Assembly (NCBI RefSeq): GCF_900109935.1
Contig: NZ_FOBV01000005.1
Span: 293,818 to 357,817, forward strand
Direction: 5' to 3'
Source: Chryseobacterium taichungense
GTDB taxonomy: Bacteria > Bacteroidota > Bacteroidia > Flavobacteriales > Weeksellaceae
DNA: 64,000 nt
Both the position numbers and the translations under genes were made by a program. Positions 42,151-49,399 of this stretch are shown piece after piece. The notes below the pieces were generated by a model. The model did no database searches. It had not been told where the DNA came from and saw only the letters and a list, made by a program, of their open reading frames with translations. Within the stretch, counting starts at the first letter, position 1; each line of letters begins with the position of its first letter.

Positions 42151-42176
42151 AAAGGAGCGAAATTTTTCGCTCCTTT
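42151..42176. terminator. bidirectional terminator
   Basis: A 12-bp perfect stem (42151-42162 with 42165-42176) lies between the convergent peptide and flavin reductase genes. Confidence 0.85.
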
Positions 42177-42180
42177 ACTT

Positions 42181-43002
42181 TTATTTAATTAAAATCCTCC
42201 AGGCTTCATCAATTTTGCTTTCAAGAAGCAATTTTTGTGCGCTCTGATGAACAATTTCGTCGGCATAAAAATCTCCTTCAGGCAGTACTTCAATATTGGC
42301 CAACATTCCCAGATCATTTCCTGTAAATACTTTGCTATATTTAATCTGATCAGGAAGAAGATCGAATCCGATGCCCTTGGTTACTAACGGTTTGGGAACT
42401 TCAAAAAGATTGTTTTCGTTATTTCTTGAATACCAGTTGCTTCCAAGGCGGGCGACCATATCGAGTTTTGCCTGATCAAGATTTCCTTCTTCATTCAGGT
42501 ATTCTTCCCTGATATGAATTTTCTGAACCTCACAAATCACTAGATTTCCTGCACCGCCCTGATCACCTAATGGTTTTACTTCTAAAACTTTACATTCAAA
42601 ATTTACAGGGCATTCTTCAATTAATTTAGGCTGAATCAGATCAGCTTCTTTCATAGTCAGTCCCGATTTGATGAATTCATTTACGCCGTCGCCATATTCC
42701 GTAGAAGCTAATGAAATCTGCTGTACAATTGGGAAATTTACAGTTCCTATAACAACTTCAGGGACCTCAAGGATGTTTTCTAAGGTATGTTTTGTCGTAT
42801 TGTCGCGTACTCTTCTCGACGGTGAAAAAATCAAAATCGGCGGCACCGTGCTGAACATATTAAAGAAACTGAACGGCGATAAATTGCTGTTGCCATTTTT
42901 ATCAACCGTTGACGCCAATGCAATCGGCCTCGGTGAAATCGCGGTCTGCATTACGGTCTGCAGCTGGACGGGAGTTATTTCGGATGGGATGAGTGTTTTC
43001 AT
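42181..43002 (-). CDS. flavin reductase family protein (FMN-binding split barrel)
   Basis: A 273-residue FMN-binding protein of the flavin reductase-like family. It shows AISPRPIALASTVDKNGNSN, then SPFSFFNMFSTVPPILIFSP near the N-terminus, the usual flavin-site segments. It reduces flavin with NAD(P)H or acts as an oxidoreductase; the exact substrate is not known. It is the last gene of the minus-strand tyrosine cluster and lies directly behind the inverted-repeat cassette. The frame is open to 43026; the ATG at 43002 (MKTLIPSEI) is preferred. Confidence 0.87.
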   Translation of the reverse strand: MKTLIPSEITPVQLQTVMQTAISPRPIALASTVDKNGNSNLSPFSFFNMFSTVPPILIFSPSRRVRDNTTKHTLENILEVPEVVIGTVNFPIVQQISLASTEYGDGVNEFIKSGLTMKEADLIQPKLIEECPVNFECKVLEVKPLGDQGGAGNLVICEVQKIHIREEYLNEEGNLDQAKLDMVARLGSNWYSRNNENNLFEVPKPLVTKGIGFDLLPDQIKYSKVFTGNDLGMLANIEVLPEGDFYADEIVHQSAQKLLLESKIDEAWRILIK

Positions 43003-43011
43003 TTTTCTATC

Positions 43012-43496
43012 AACCACAAAAGTCACAAAAGTTTTATGAAAATAATTTTAAATCTTTTCAAGATCACAAAAGCATATCGTAATGTTTATTTACAAAAGTT
43101 TCATGTCCATTATGATATAAATTTTTTACATTAAAATTTACCAATATCCCTTTGGGTTTTTTCATTAAGTTAATATAATTTAAAATTTGTGCACGGTGAA
43201 TTTCTTTCAGCTCTGAAACTGCTTTTAATTCAAGTACAATTAAATCTTCAATTAAAAAATCACAAAAGAAGTCACATTCAAGATCTTTACCTTTATAAAT
43301 AATAGGAATTTTAAACTCTGACTTAAATTTTATTTCTCGTAATCTAAGCTCTTCTTCCAGACATTTATGATAAACACTTTCCAATAATCCGGCTCCTAAA
43401 ATTTTGTGAACTTCTATGCAGGCACCATTAATCTTGTAAGTTAAATCGGTTAAATAAGCTTGTGTAATCATTAAAGCTTTTGTGACTTTTGTGGTT
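43012..43496. mobile_element. inverted-repeat-bounded GxxExxY cassette
   Basis: The 20-bp sequence at 43012-43031 is exactly inverted at 43477-43496 (20 of 20 bases). Each repeat contains two CACAAAAG-like units. The 485-bp segment encodes only the GxxExxY protein. It fills the gap between fahA (stop ends 3 nt away) and the flavin reductase start (9 nt away). No transposase or target duplication is visible, so mobility is an inference. Confidence 0.6.
43064..43471 (-). CDS. GxxExxY protein (PD-(D/E)xK-like)
   Basis: A 135-residue protein of the GxxExxY family, named for GAGLLESVYHKCL near the N-terminus. A later DFLIEDLIVLELKAV gives the D...ExK spacing of the PD-(D/E)xK nuclease fold, followed by the family segment HRAQILNYINLMKKPKGILVN (split here as family-typical). 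The frame is open to 43546 into the fahA end; the ATG at 43471 (MITQAYLTD) just inside the right inverted repeat is preferred. Function is unknown; nuclease activity is inferred from the fold only. Confidence 0.85.
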   Translation of the reverse strand: MITQAYLTDLTYKINGACIEVHKILGAGLLESVYHKCLEEELRLREIKFKSEFKIPIIYKGKDLECDFFCDFLIEDLIVLELKAVSELKEIHRAQILNYINLMKKPKGILVNFNVKNLYHNGHETFVNKHYDMLL

Positions 43497-43499
43497 AAA

Positions 43500-44747
43500 C
43501 TATTTTGCTGGAATAATTTTACCTGAAACTTCACCGAAGCCAACACGAATTCCGTCTTTTTCAGCCCACGCTTTCATGGTTACGGTATCGTTGTCATCAA
43601 TGAATTTTCTTTCTTCACCATTGTTTAAGGTAATAGGATTTTGGCCTCTCCAGGTTAATTCGAGCATAGAGCCAAAAGACTTAGGATCATTTCCCGAGAT
43701 GGTTCCGCTGGCGTACATATCCCCAACTTCAACATTACATCCGTTTACCGTATGATGTGCGAGCTGTTGGGTCATATTCCAATACATATGCTTGTAATTG
43801 CTCTCACAAATAAGGTTTTGTTCACCATTTTCAGGTTTAATGTAAACTTCGAGGTTGATATCATAATTTTTATCCCCTTCGAATTTTAAATATTCCAACA
43901 CTTCAGGATCTTGCGCCGGTGAAGCTGTTCTGAACGGCTCTAATGCTTCCAGCGTAACGACCCATGGTGAAACGGATGACCCAAAGTTTTTAGCGAGAAA
44001 TGGCCCTAACGGTACATATTCCCATGATTGGATATCTCTTGCAGACCAGTCATTAAAAACAACCATTCCGAAGATGGCATCTTCTGCATCTTTAGTGGAA
44101 ATACTTTCGCCCATCTCTGTATTTTTGTTAATGATGAATGCCATTTCCAGTTCAAAATCCAGTTGTTTACAAGGTCCGAAAACAGGTTTTTCTACATCTG
44201 CAGGCTTCATCTGACCTTTAGGACGGTTGATTTCCGTTCCTGAAACAACGATCGATGACGCTCTTCCATGGTAGCCGACAGGAAGATGTTTCCAGTTTGG
44301 TAATAAAGCATTGGCAGGATCTCTGAACATTTTTCCTACGTTGGTAGCGTGTTCAATACTGCTGTAGAAATCTGTGTAATTCGGGATGTGTACCGGCATC
44401 ATCATTTTTACTTTATCCAGATCATAAAAGGCTTCTTCAATAGTCTTTTCATCTTTGGAAAGTATAGAATCCTCCTGTAACAGCTCCTGGATTTTCAATC
44501 GGACAGCATTGGTTACCGGTTTTCCCAGTTCGATAAATTCGTTTAAAGTATACGCTTCAAACACATTATCAATAAGACCTTCGATTTCTTCAAAATAACC
44601 GTAGTCATAAAGTGTGGCAAGGTCTACAATCTGGTCTCCGATTCTTGTACAACAACCGATATATTCTTTGTTGAAAACGGCTACACCGAAAGGGATATTA
44701 TGTATAGAAAAATCTGAATCTGCTGAATATTCTACAAATGATTTCAT
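43500..44747 (-). CDS. fahA: fumarylacetoacetase
   Basis: The last enzyme of tyrosine catabolism, cleaving fumarylacetoacetate to fumarate and acetoacetate. It has the FAH fold with an N-terminal SH3-like part (NIPFGVAVFNKEYI), the segment DFYSSIEHATNVGKMFRDP containing the catalytic His, LPVGYHGRASSIV, and metal-site acids in FELEMAFII and VFNDWSARDIQ. The 415 residues match eukaryote-like FAH. The ATG at 44747 (MKSFVEYSAD) is chosen over 44783. It ends 3 nt from the GxxExxY cassette. Confidence 0.95.
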   Translation of the reverse strand: MKSFVEYSADSDFSIHNIPFGVAVFNKEYIGCCTRIGDQIVDLATLYDYGYFEEIEGLIDNVFEAYTLNEFIELGKPVTNAVRLKIQELLQEDSILSKDEKTIEEAFYDLDKVKMMMPVHIPNYTDFYSSIEHATNVGKMFRDPANALLPNWKHLPVGYHGRASSIVVSGTEINRPKGQMKPADVEKPVFGPCKQLDFELEMAFIINKNTEMGESISTKDAEDAIFGMVVFNDWSARDIQSWEYVPLGPFLAKNFGSSVSPWVVTLEALEPFRTASPAQDPEVLEYLKFEGDKNYDINLEVYIKPENGEQNLICESNYKHMYWNMTQQLAHHTVNGCNVEVGDMYASGTISGNDPKSFGSMLELTWRGQNPITLNNGEERKFIDDNDTVTMKAWAEKDGIRVGFGEVSGKIIPAK

Positions 44748-44867
44748 AATTTTAGTATTTAATTTTGTAAGATGTGAACACAATTCAGCCGATATCTATG
44801 GGATGAGCATATAATATTGGACAGTTAAATTGTGAAAATATTTATGATTTTAATTTAAACTAAAAAT

Positions 44868-45344
44868 TTACTTTTTAGCTTTAGCCTTAGCCTTCGTGAT
44901 AGCGTCTTCGTCAATCCATCTGGCTTTGGTATTGACATCAATCAGGTACAAAATATTGTCCTGTCTGGTTAAAAGTAAGTTTTTGGTAAGAGGGACTGGA
45001 ATTTTTTTATTCTCAAGCATATCGGCTCTCAACGAAATCATATTCTTTTTTCTGACAATATCTCCTGAGAATACATTTGAACTGCTTTGCCCTGTTTGTT
45101 TATCGTCAAATACTTCCACGTAAGTAGCCTTGTTTCCTTTAATGACGATAAAATCCCTTTCTGTGTGGTCTGCCTCATCTTTGATGAAAACAAATTTCTT
45201 ATTGTCAATATTTACAGATTCAAGGTTTTGGTTTACTCCTGATCGCTCTTCCAGTCTGGTAAGAATCTGGTCCATTGTTCCATATTGCGCTTTTACTCCG
45301 AATACTGCTCCGACAAATAAAATTCCCAAAAATGTTTTCCTCAT
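44868..45344 (-). CDS. secreted hypothetical protein
   Basis: A 158-residue exported protein with signal peptide MRKTFLGILFVGAVFGVKA, then a mixed alpha/beta chain without cysteines and a Lys/Ala-rich end. I do not recognise the family. It lies between hppD and fahA on the same strand but behind the hppD terminator, so its tie to tyrosine catabolism is only positional. The ATG at 45344 before the signal peptide is preferred over 45392. Confidence 0.7.
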   Translation of the reverse strand: MRKTFLGILFVGAVFGVKAQYGTMDQILTRLEERSGVNQNLESVNIDNKKFVFIKDEADHTERDFIVIKGNKATYVEVFDDKQTGQSSSNVFSGDIVRKKNMISLRADMLENKKIPVPLTKNLLLTRQDNILYLIDVNTKARWIDEDAITKAKAKAKK

Positions 45345-45353
45345 AACGATGTG

Positions 45354-45398
45354 TTTAAAAAAAAGTTTTGCCAGGATTGTGCATCCTGACAAAACTTT
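45354..45398 (-). terminator. Terminator downstream of hppD
   Basis: A 16-bp stem (45362-45377 with 45383-45398, one G-U pair) is followed by eight T on the minus strand. Confidence 0.85.
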
Positions 45399-45413
45399 CT
45401 ATTATTATTAAAT

Positions 45414-46544
45414 TTAAAGATTTCCTCTTCTTTCCTGCTCTCTTTCCAATGCTTCAAATAAAGCTTTGAAGTTTCCGGCACCAAAGCTTTGTGCACCGTG
45501 TCTTTCAATAATTTCAAAGAAAAGAGTAGGGCGGTCTTCCACAGGTTTTGTAAAGATCTGTAGTAAATACCCTTCTTCATCATGATCAATAAGGATGCCT
45601 AACTCCTGAAGTTTTCTAATATCTTCATCAATATGTCCCACTCTCTCCGGAACCATATCGTAATAAGCTTCTGGCGGAGCAGATAAGAATTCAACACCAC
45701 GTTTCTTCAACTCGCTTACGGTGTGGATGATATCTTTTGTCGCTACGGCAATATGCTGTACCCCTTCGCCTTCGTAGAAATCAAGATATTCTTCTACCTG
45801 AGATTTCTTTTTACCTTCTGCCGGCTCATTAATCGGGAATTTTGCATAACCGTTTCCGTTTGACATTACTTTAGACATCAGCGCCGAATATTCGGTGTTG
45901 ATCTGCTTATCATCAAAAGAAAGGATGTTTACAAATCCCATTACTTTTTCGTACCATTCTACAGTCGGGATCATTCTGTTCCAGTCCACGTTTCCCACAC
46001 AGTGGTCTACATAAAGTAAGCCTGCTTCCTCAGGATTGTAGTCGCTTTCCCATTTTTCATAACCTGGTAGAAAAGACCCTGTATAATTTTTTCTTTCAAC
46101 GAACATATGTACCGTTTCCCCGTAGGTATAAATTCCGGACATTCTTACTTCACCGTTTTCATCAGTTAAAGTTACCGGCTCCAGATAGGGCTTTCCACCT
46201 CTTTTGGTTGTTTCTTCAAAAGCTTTGTATGCATCATCAACCCAAAGTGCCAAAATCTTAACTCCGTCTCCATGTTTTTTTACATGTTCATTAATCGGTG
46301 AATCAGATTTTAATCCTGTGGTAAGTACCAATCTGATTTTTCCCTGCTGAAGAACGTATGAAGCACGGTCTCTCACTCCGGTTTCAGGACCGGCATACGC
46401 TACAGACTGAAAACCGAAAGCGGTCTTATAATAATGGGCAGCCTGTTTTGCATTTCCTACATAAAACTCAATGTAATCGGTACCGTTAATCGGCAGGAAA
46501 TTCTCTGCTTGAGCAATTTTTTCGGCAAATGTAAGTGTTGACAT
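45414..46544 (-). CDS. hppD: 4-hydroxyphenylpyruvate dioxygenase
   Basis: A non-haem iron enzyme that turns 4-hydroxyphenylpyruvate into homogentisate. The vicinal-oxygen-chelate fold has the Fe(II) ligands in LLYVDHCVGNV (His), GVQHIAVATKDI (His) and LFFEIIERHG (Glu). The conserved C-terminal FGAGNFKALFEALEREQ closes the active site. The length of 376 is normal. It lies between the CoA-transferase and fahA on the same strand, within the tyrosine cluster. Confidence 0.97.
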   Translation of the reverse strand: MSTLTFAEKIAQAENFLPINGTDYIEFYVGNAKQAAHYYKTAFGFQSVAYAGPETGVRDRASYVLQQGKIRLVLTTGLKSDSPINEHVKKHGDGVKILALWVDDAYKAFEETTKRGGKPYLEPVTLTDENGEVRMSGIYTYGETVHMFVERKNYTGSFLPGYEKWESDYNPEEAGLLYVDHCVGNVDWNRMIPTVEWYEKVMGFVNILSFDDKQINTEYSALMSKVMSNGNGYAKFPINEPAEGKKKSQVEEYLDFYEGEGVQHIAVATKDIIHTVSELKKRGVEFLSAPPEAYYDMVPERVGHIDEDIRKLQELGILIDHDEEGYLLQIFTKPVEDRPTLFFEIIERHGAQSFGAGNFKALFEALEREQERRGNL

Positions 46545-46658
46545 ATTTTAATTTTTACTTTTATATTATTGCTTGCAAATTACGAATTTCTCCCAAATAC
46601 GAAAAATATTAACAAACAAACGTTAGGTAAGCTATAAAAGCGTTTAAATTAATATCAT

Positions 46659-47933
46659 TTAATGTTTAAATCTCTCATAAGCGGCTCTTTCCAGCATTTC
46701 CCTATCATCCGGATGAGCGATACTGATCAGTTCCTGTGCCCGCTGACGAAGATTTTTACCATACAGATAAGCGGTGCCGTACTCCGTAACCACCCAGTGG
46801 ATATGTCCTCTTGTTGTCACGACTCCCGCTCCAGGCTTAAGGTAAGGTACGATTCTGGAAACTCCTTTTTTTGTTCTTGAGGTGATGGCAATGATCGGTT
46901 TTCCGTCTTCGCTTAGTGCTGCTCCTCTCATAAAGTCCATTTGTCCGCCGATTCCGCTGTATTGCATGGTTCCGATGGAGTCTGCACAGACCTGTCCGGT
47001 AAGATCGATTTCAATGGCTGAGTTAATTGCTACCATTTTTTTGTTCCGCATAATATTAATAGGAAAGTTTACGGTACCTACATCATCGAAAGAAAATACG
47101 GTATTATCATCTACATAATCATAAAGTCTTCGTGTGCCGAAGCAGAAGCTGGTAATGGTCTTATTGTCGTTGTATCCTTTATATTTATTGTTGATCACAT
47201 CATTTTGAATCAGATCAATAACACCGTCACTCAGCATTTCTGTGTGTACGCCCAGATCTTTATGATTTCCCAAGCATTTTAACACGGCATCAGGAATCGT
47301 TCCGATACCCATTTGCAAGGTAGATCTGTCTTCAATCAGTTCCGCCACATTTTTTCCGACTTCCATTTCTTCAGGGCCTACTTTTGCGCCGTAGTCAACG
47401 GTTGGAAGCTCTTCTTCATGCCACACCAGTTTATTAATTTTGCTGATATGAATCATTCCGTCTCCATGCGTTCTCGGCATTAAAGGATTGACGATGGCAA
47501 CAATGATTTTTGCGGTATCTACAGCAGCTCTCGCAACATCTACAGAAGTTCCCAAGGTACAGAAACCATGTTTATCTGGAGGTGAAACTGTTATTAAAGC
47601 TACATCTAAAGGCAAAATATTTTTCCTGAAGAGAATAGGAATCTCGCTTAAAAAAACAGGAACAAAATCTCCTCTGTCAGAATTTACGGCATCTCTTACA
47701 GGAGAAGAAACAAATAATGAATTGACGAAAAATTTATCTTTATACTGAGGTTTTGCAATTTCAACATTTCCCTGTTGCGTAATGGAAACCATTTCAACAT
47801 TTTCGAGGCGGTGAGATTGTCTTGCAAGCTCGTCGATCAGATGATTGGGCGTACATGCACTGCCATGAAAAAAAACGCGGTTTCCGCTTTTGATAGTATA
47901 AATTGCTTCTTCTGCACTGATATAATTATACAT
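46659..47933 (-). CDS. acetyl-CoA hydrolase/CoA-transferase family protein
   Basis: A 424-residue class I-like CoA transferase (4-hydroxybutyrate/acetate CoA-transferase type). It shows GNRVFFHGSACTPNHLIDEL at the N-terminus, MGIGTIPDAVLKCLG and HTEMLSDGVIDLI around the catalytic-glutamate region, and SGIGGQMDFMRGA near the end. Its position between hmgA and hppD suggests that it activates acetoacetate released by FahA, or recycles acetyl-CoA; this is inference. It is transcribed with the cluster; only a weak TATCTTTA box is visible upstream. Confidence 0.85.
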   Translation of the reverse strand: MYNYISAEEAIYTIKSGNRVFFHGSACTPNHLIDELARQSHRLENVEMVSITQQGNVEIAKPQYKDKFFVNSLFVSSPVRDAVNSDRGDFVPVFLSEIPILFRKNILPLDVALITVSPPDKHGFCTLGTSVDVARAAVDTAKIIVAIVNPLMPRTHGDGMIHISKINKLVWHEEELPTVDYGAKVGPEEMEVGKNVAELIEDRSTLQMGIGTIPDAVLKCLGNHKDLGVHTEMLSDGVIDLIQNDVINNKYKGYNDNKTITSFCFGTRRLYDYVDDNTVFSFDDVGTVNFPINIMRNKKMVAINSAIEIDLTGQVCADSIGTMQYSGIGGQMDFMRGAALSEDGKPIIAITSRTKKGVSRIVPYLKPGAGVVTTRGHIHWVVTEYGTAYLYGKNLRQRAQELISIAHPDDREMLERAAYERFKH

Positions 47934-48041
47934 ACTGAAATTTTTATATATTTTTTCTCTGACTTAAAGATAGTTTATATTGTTTTTATTAAGACCAAAT
48001 ATGCAAAGATTTTTATCATGTTTGATGCTGAAATGATCAAT

Positions 48042-48070
48042 AAAAAAAACCGGATCTGTCAGATTCGGTT
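48042..48070 (-). terminator. Terminator downstream of hmgA
   Basis: A 10-bp stem with one mismatch (48048-48070) is followed by eight T on the minus strand, 20 nt after the hmgA stop. Confidence 0.75.
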
Positions 48071-48090
48071 CTTTTATATTTAGTTGAAAA

Positions 48091-49278
48091 TTATTCTTGC
48101 GAGCGGTCTTCCATGGTTTTGTCCTGTTCTTCCAGCCATGAAGTTTTATAGGAAGGATCTTCAACTTTCAGTGCTTCTTCCGTTATTTTCAATGGACGGA
48201 AAGGGTCGACCATTACAGCATATTCTTCCGTGAATTTTTTTCCGATACTTCTTTCCATTGCTCCCGGATGCGGTCCGTGAACAATTCCTCCCGGATGAAG
48301 GGTAAAGTCCATTAAATCAATGTGATTACGGCTCATGAAATCTCCTTCCGTATAGAATAAAACTTCATCAGAATCAATATTCGAGTGGTTATACGGTGCG
48401 GGGATGGCCATCGGATGATAGTCATACATTCTTGCGCAGAACGAGCATACCACAAAATTGTGTCCTTCAAAATTCTGGTGAACCGGTGGCGGTTGGTGGA
48501 TTCTTCCCGTAATTGGCTCAAAATTCTTGATATTAAATTTATAAGGATAAAAATAGCCATCCCAGCCAACAACGTCGAAAGGATGCGTTGCATAAATGAA
48601 ATCGGTAATCTGGTTTTCCTTTTTTACTTTAATTAAAAACTCTCCCTTTTCATCCTTGGGCTCAACAAAAGTGGGAGCGACAATATCTCTTTCGCAGAAC
48701 GGAGAATGTTCTAGCAGCTGACCAAACTCATTTCTGTATCTTTTCGGAGTGTAGATTGGGGAATGACTTTCCAGTACGAAGAAAACAGTATCATCCGATT
48801 TTAGTTCGACCTGATAAATGGTTCCTCTTGGAATGATTAAATAGTCGCCAACAACAAAATCCAGGTCACCGACAAAAGTTTTAAGTGTTCCGCTTCCATT
48901 GTGTACGAATAAAAGCTCGTCGCATTCTGCATTTTTATAAAAATAATCCGTTGATTTCCGGGGTTTGGAAAGTCCCATTTTCAGGTCATTGTTGACCATC
49001 AGAAACTTTCGGCTGTCCAAAAAGTCATCTTCAGGAGTTACATTCATTCCCTTAAACATTCTTGGCGTTACATTTTTGTCAACGGCAATTTTAGGCGTTA
49101 CATCTTTGGCTTCGCCGATTGATTTGATCTGTGTCGGACGGTGAATATGGTATAATAATGAAGAAATTCCATGAAAACCTTCCGTTCCGAAAAGTTGTTC
49201 ATAGTAAAATTTATCTTCAGGAGATTTGAAAATCGTATGTCTTTTTTGGGGAATATTTCCCGACTGATGATATCGCAT
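48091..49278 (-). CDS. hmgA: homogentisate 1,2-dioxygenase
   Basis: An iron-dependent ring-cleaving enzyme that converts homogentisate to maleylacetoacetate. It shows the MRYHQSGNIPQKRH N-terminus, a cupin core with LFVHNGSGTLKTFVG, and the C-terminal metal site in DFTLHPGGIVHGPHPGAMER with a downstream glutamate. The 395 residues match the Bacteroidota form. It is the first gene of the cluster, with its own promoter box. Maleylacetoacetate isomerase is not present in the window. Confidence 0.93.
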   Translation of the reverse strand: MRYHQSGNIPQKRHTIFKSPEDKFYYEQLFGTEGFHGISSLLYHIHRPTQIKSIGEAKDVTPKIAVDKNVTPRMFKGMNVTPEDDFLDSRKFLMVNNDLKMGLSKPRKSTDYFYKNAECDELLFVHNGSGTLKTFVGDLDFVVGDYLIIPRGTIYQVELKSDDTVFFVLESHSPIYTPKRYRNEFGQLLEHSPFCERDIVAPTFVEPKDEKGEFLIKVKKENQITDFIYATHPFDVVGWDGYFYPYKFNIKNFEPITGRIHQPPPVHQNFEGHNFVVCSFCARMYDYHPMAIPAPYNHSNIDSDEVLFYTEGDFMSRNHIDLMDFTLHPGGIVHGPHPGAMERSIGKKFTEEYAVMVDPFRPLKITEEALKVEDPSYKTSWLEEQDKTMEDRSQE

Positions 49279-49300
49279 TTTACTTTTATATGTAGTTTTT

Positions 49301-49308
49301 CAAATGTA
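49301..49308 (-). promoter_or_regulatory. -7 box of hmgA (TACATTTG)
   Basis: Perfect TAnnTTTG box 22 nt before the start at 49278. Confidence 0.7.
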
Positions 49309-49370
49309 ATACTTTTTCATGAATTGAATTTAAACAATATTCCAGCATTAGTTTTGTGATTAAAAAATAA

Positions 49371-49390
49371 TTGTTAGCTTTGTCTAACAA
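49371..49390. promoter_or_regulatory. palindromic operator over the -7 box
   Basis: TTGTTAG (49371-49377) and CTAACAA (49384-49390) form a perfect 7-bp inverted repeat. The -7 box TAGCTTTG (49375-49382) of the second TonB receptor lies inside it. A dimeric repressor bound here would block the promoter. Confidence 0.55.
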
Positions 49391-49399
49391 ATTTATTTC

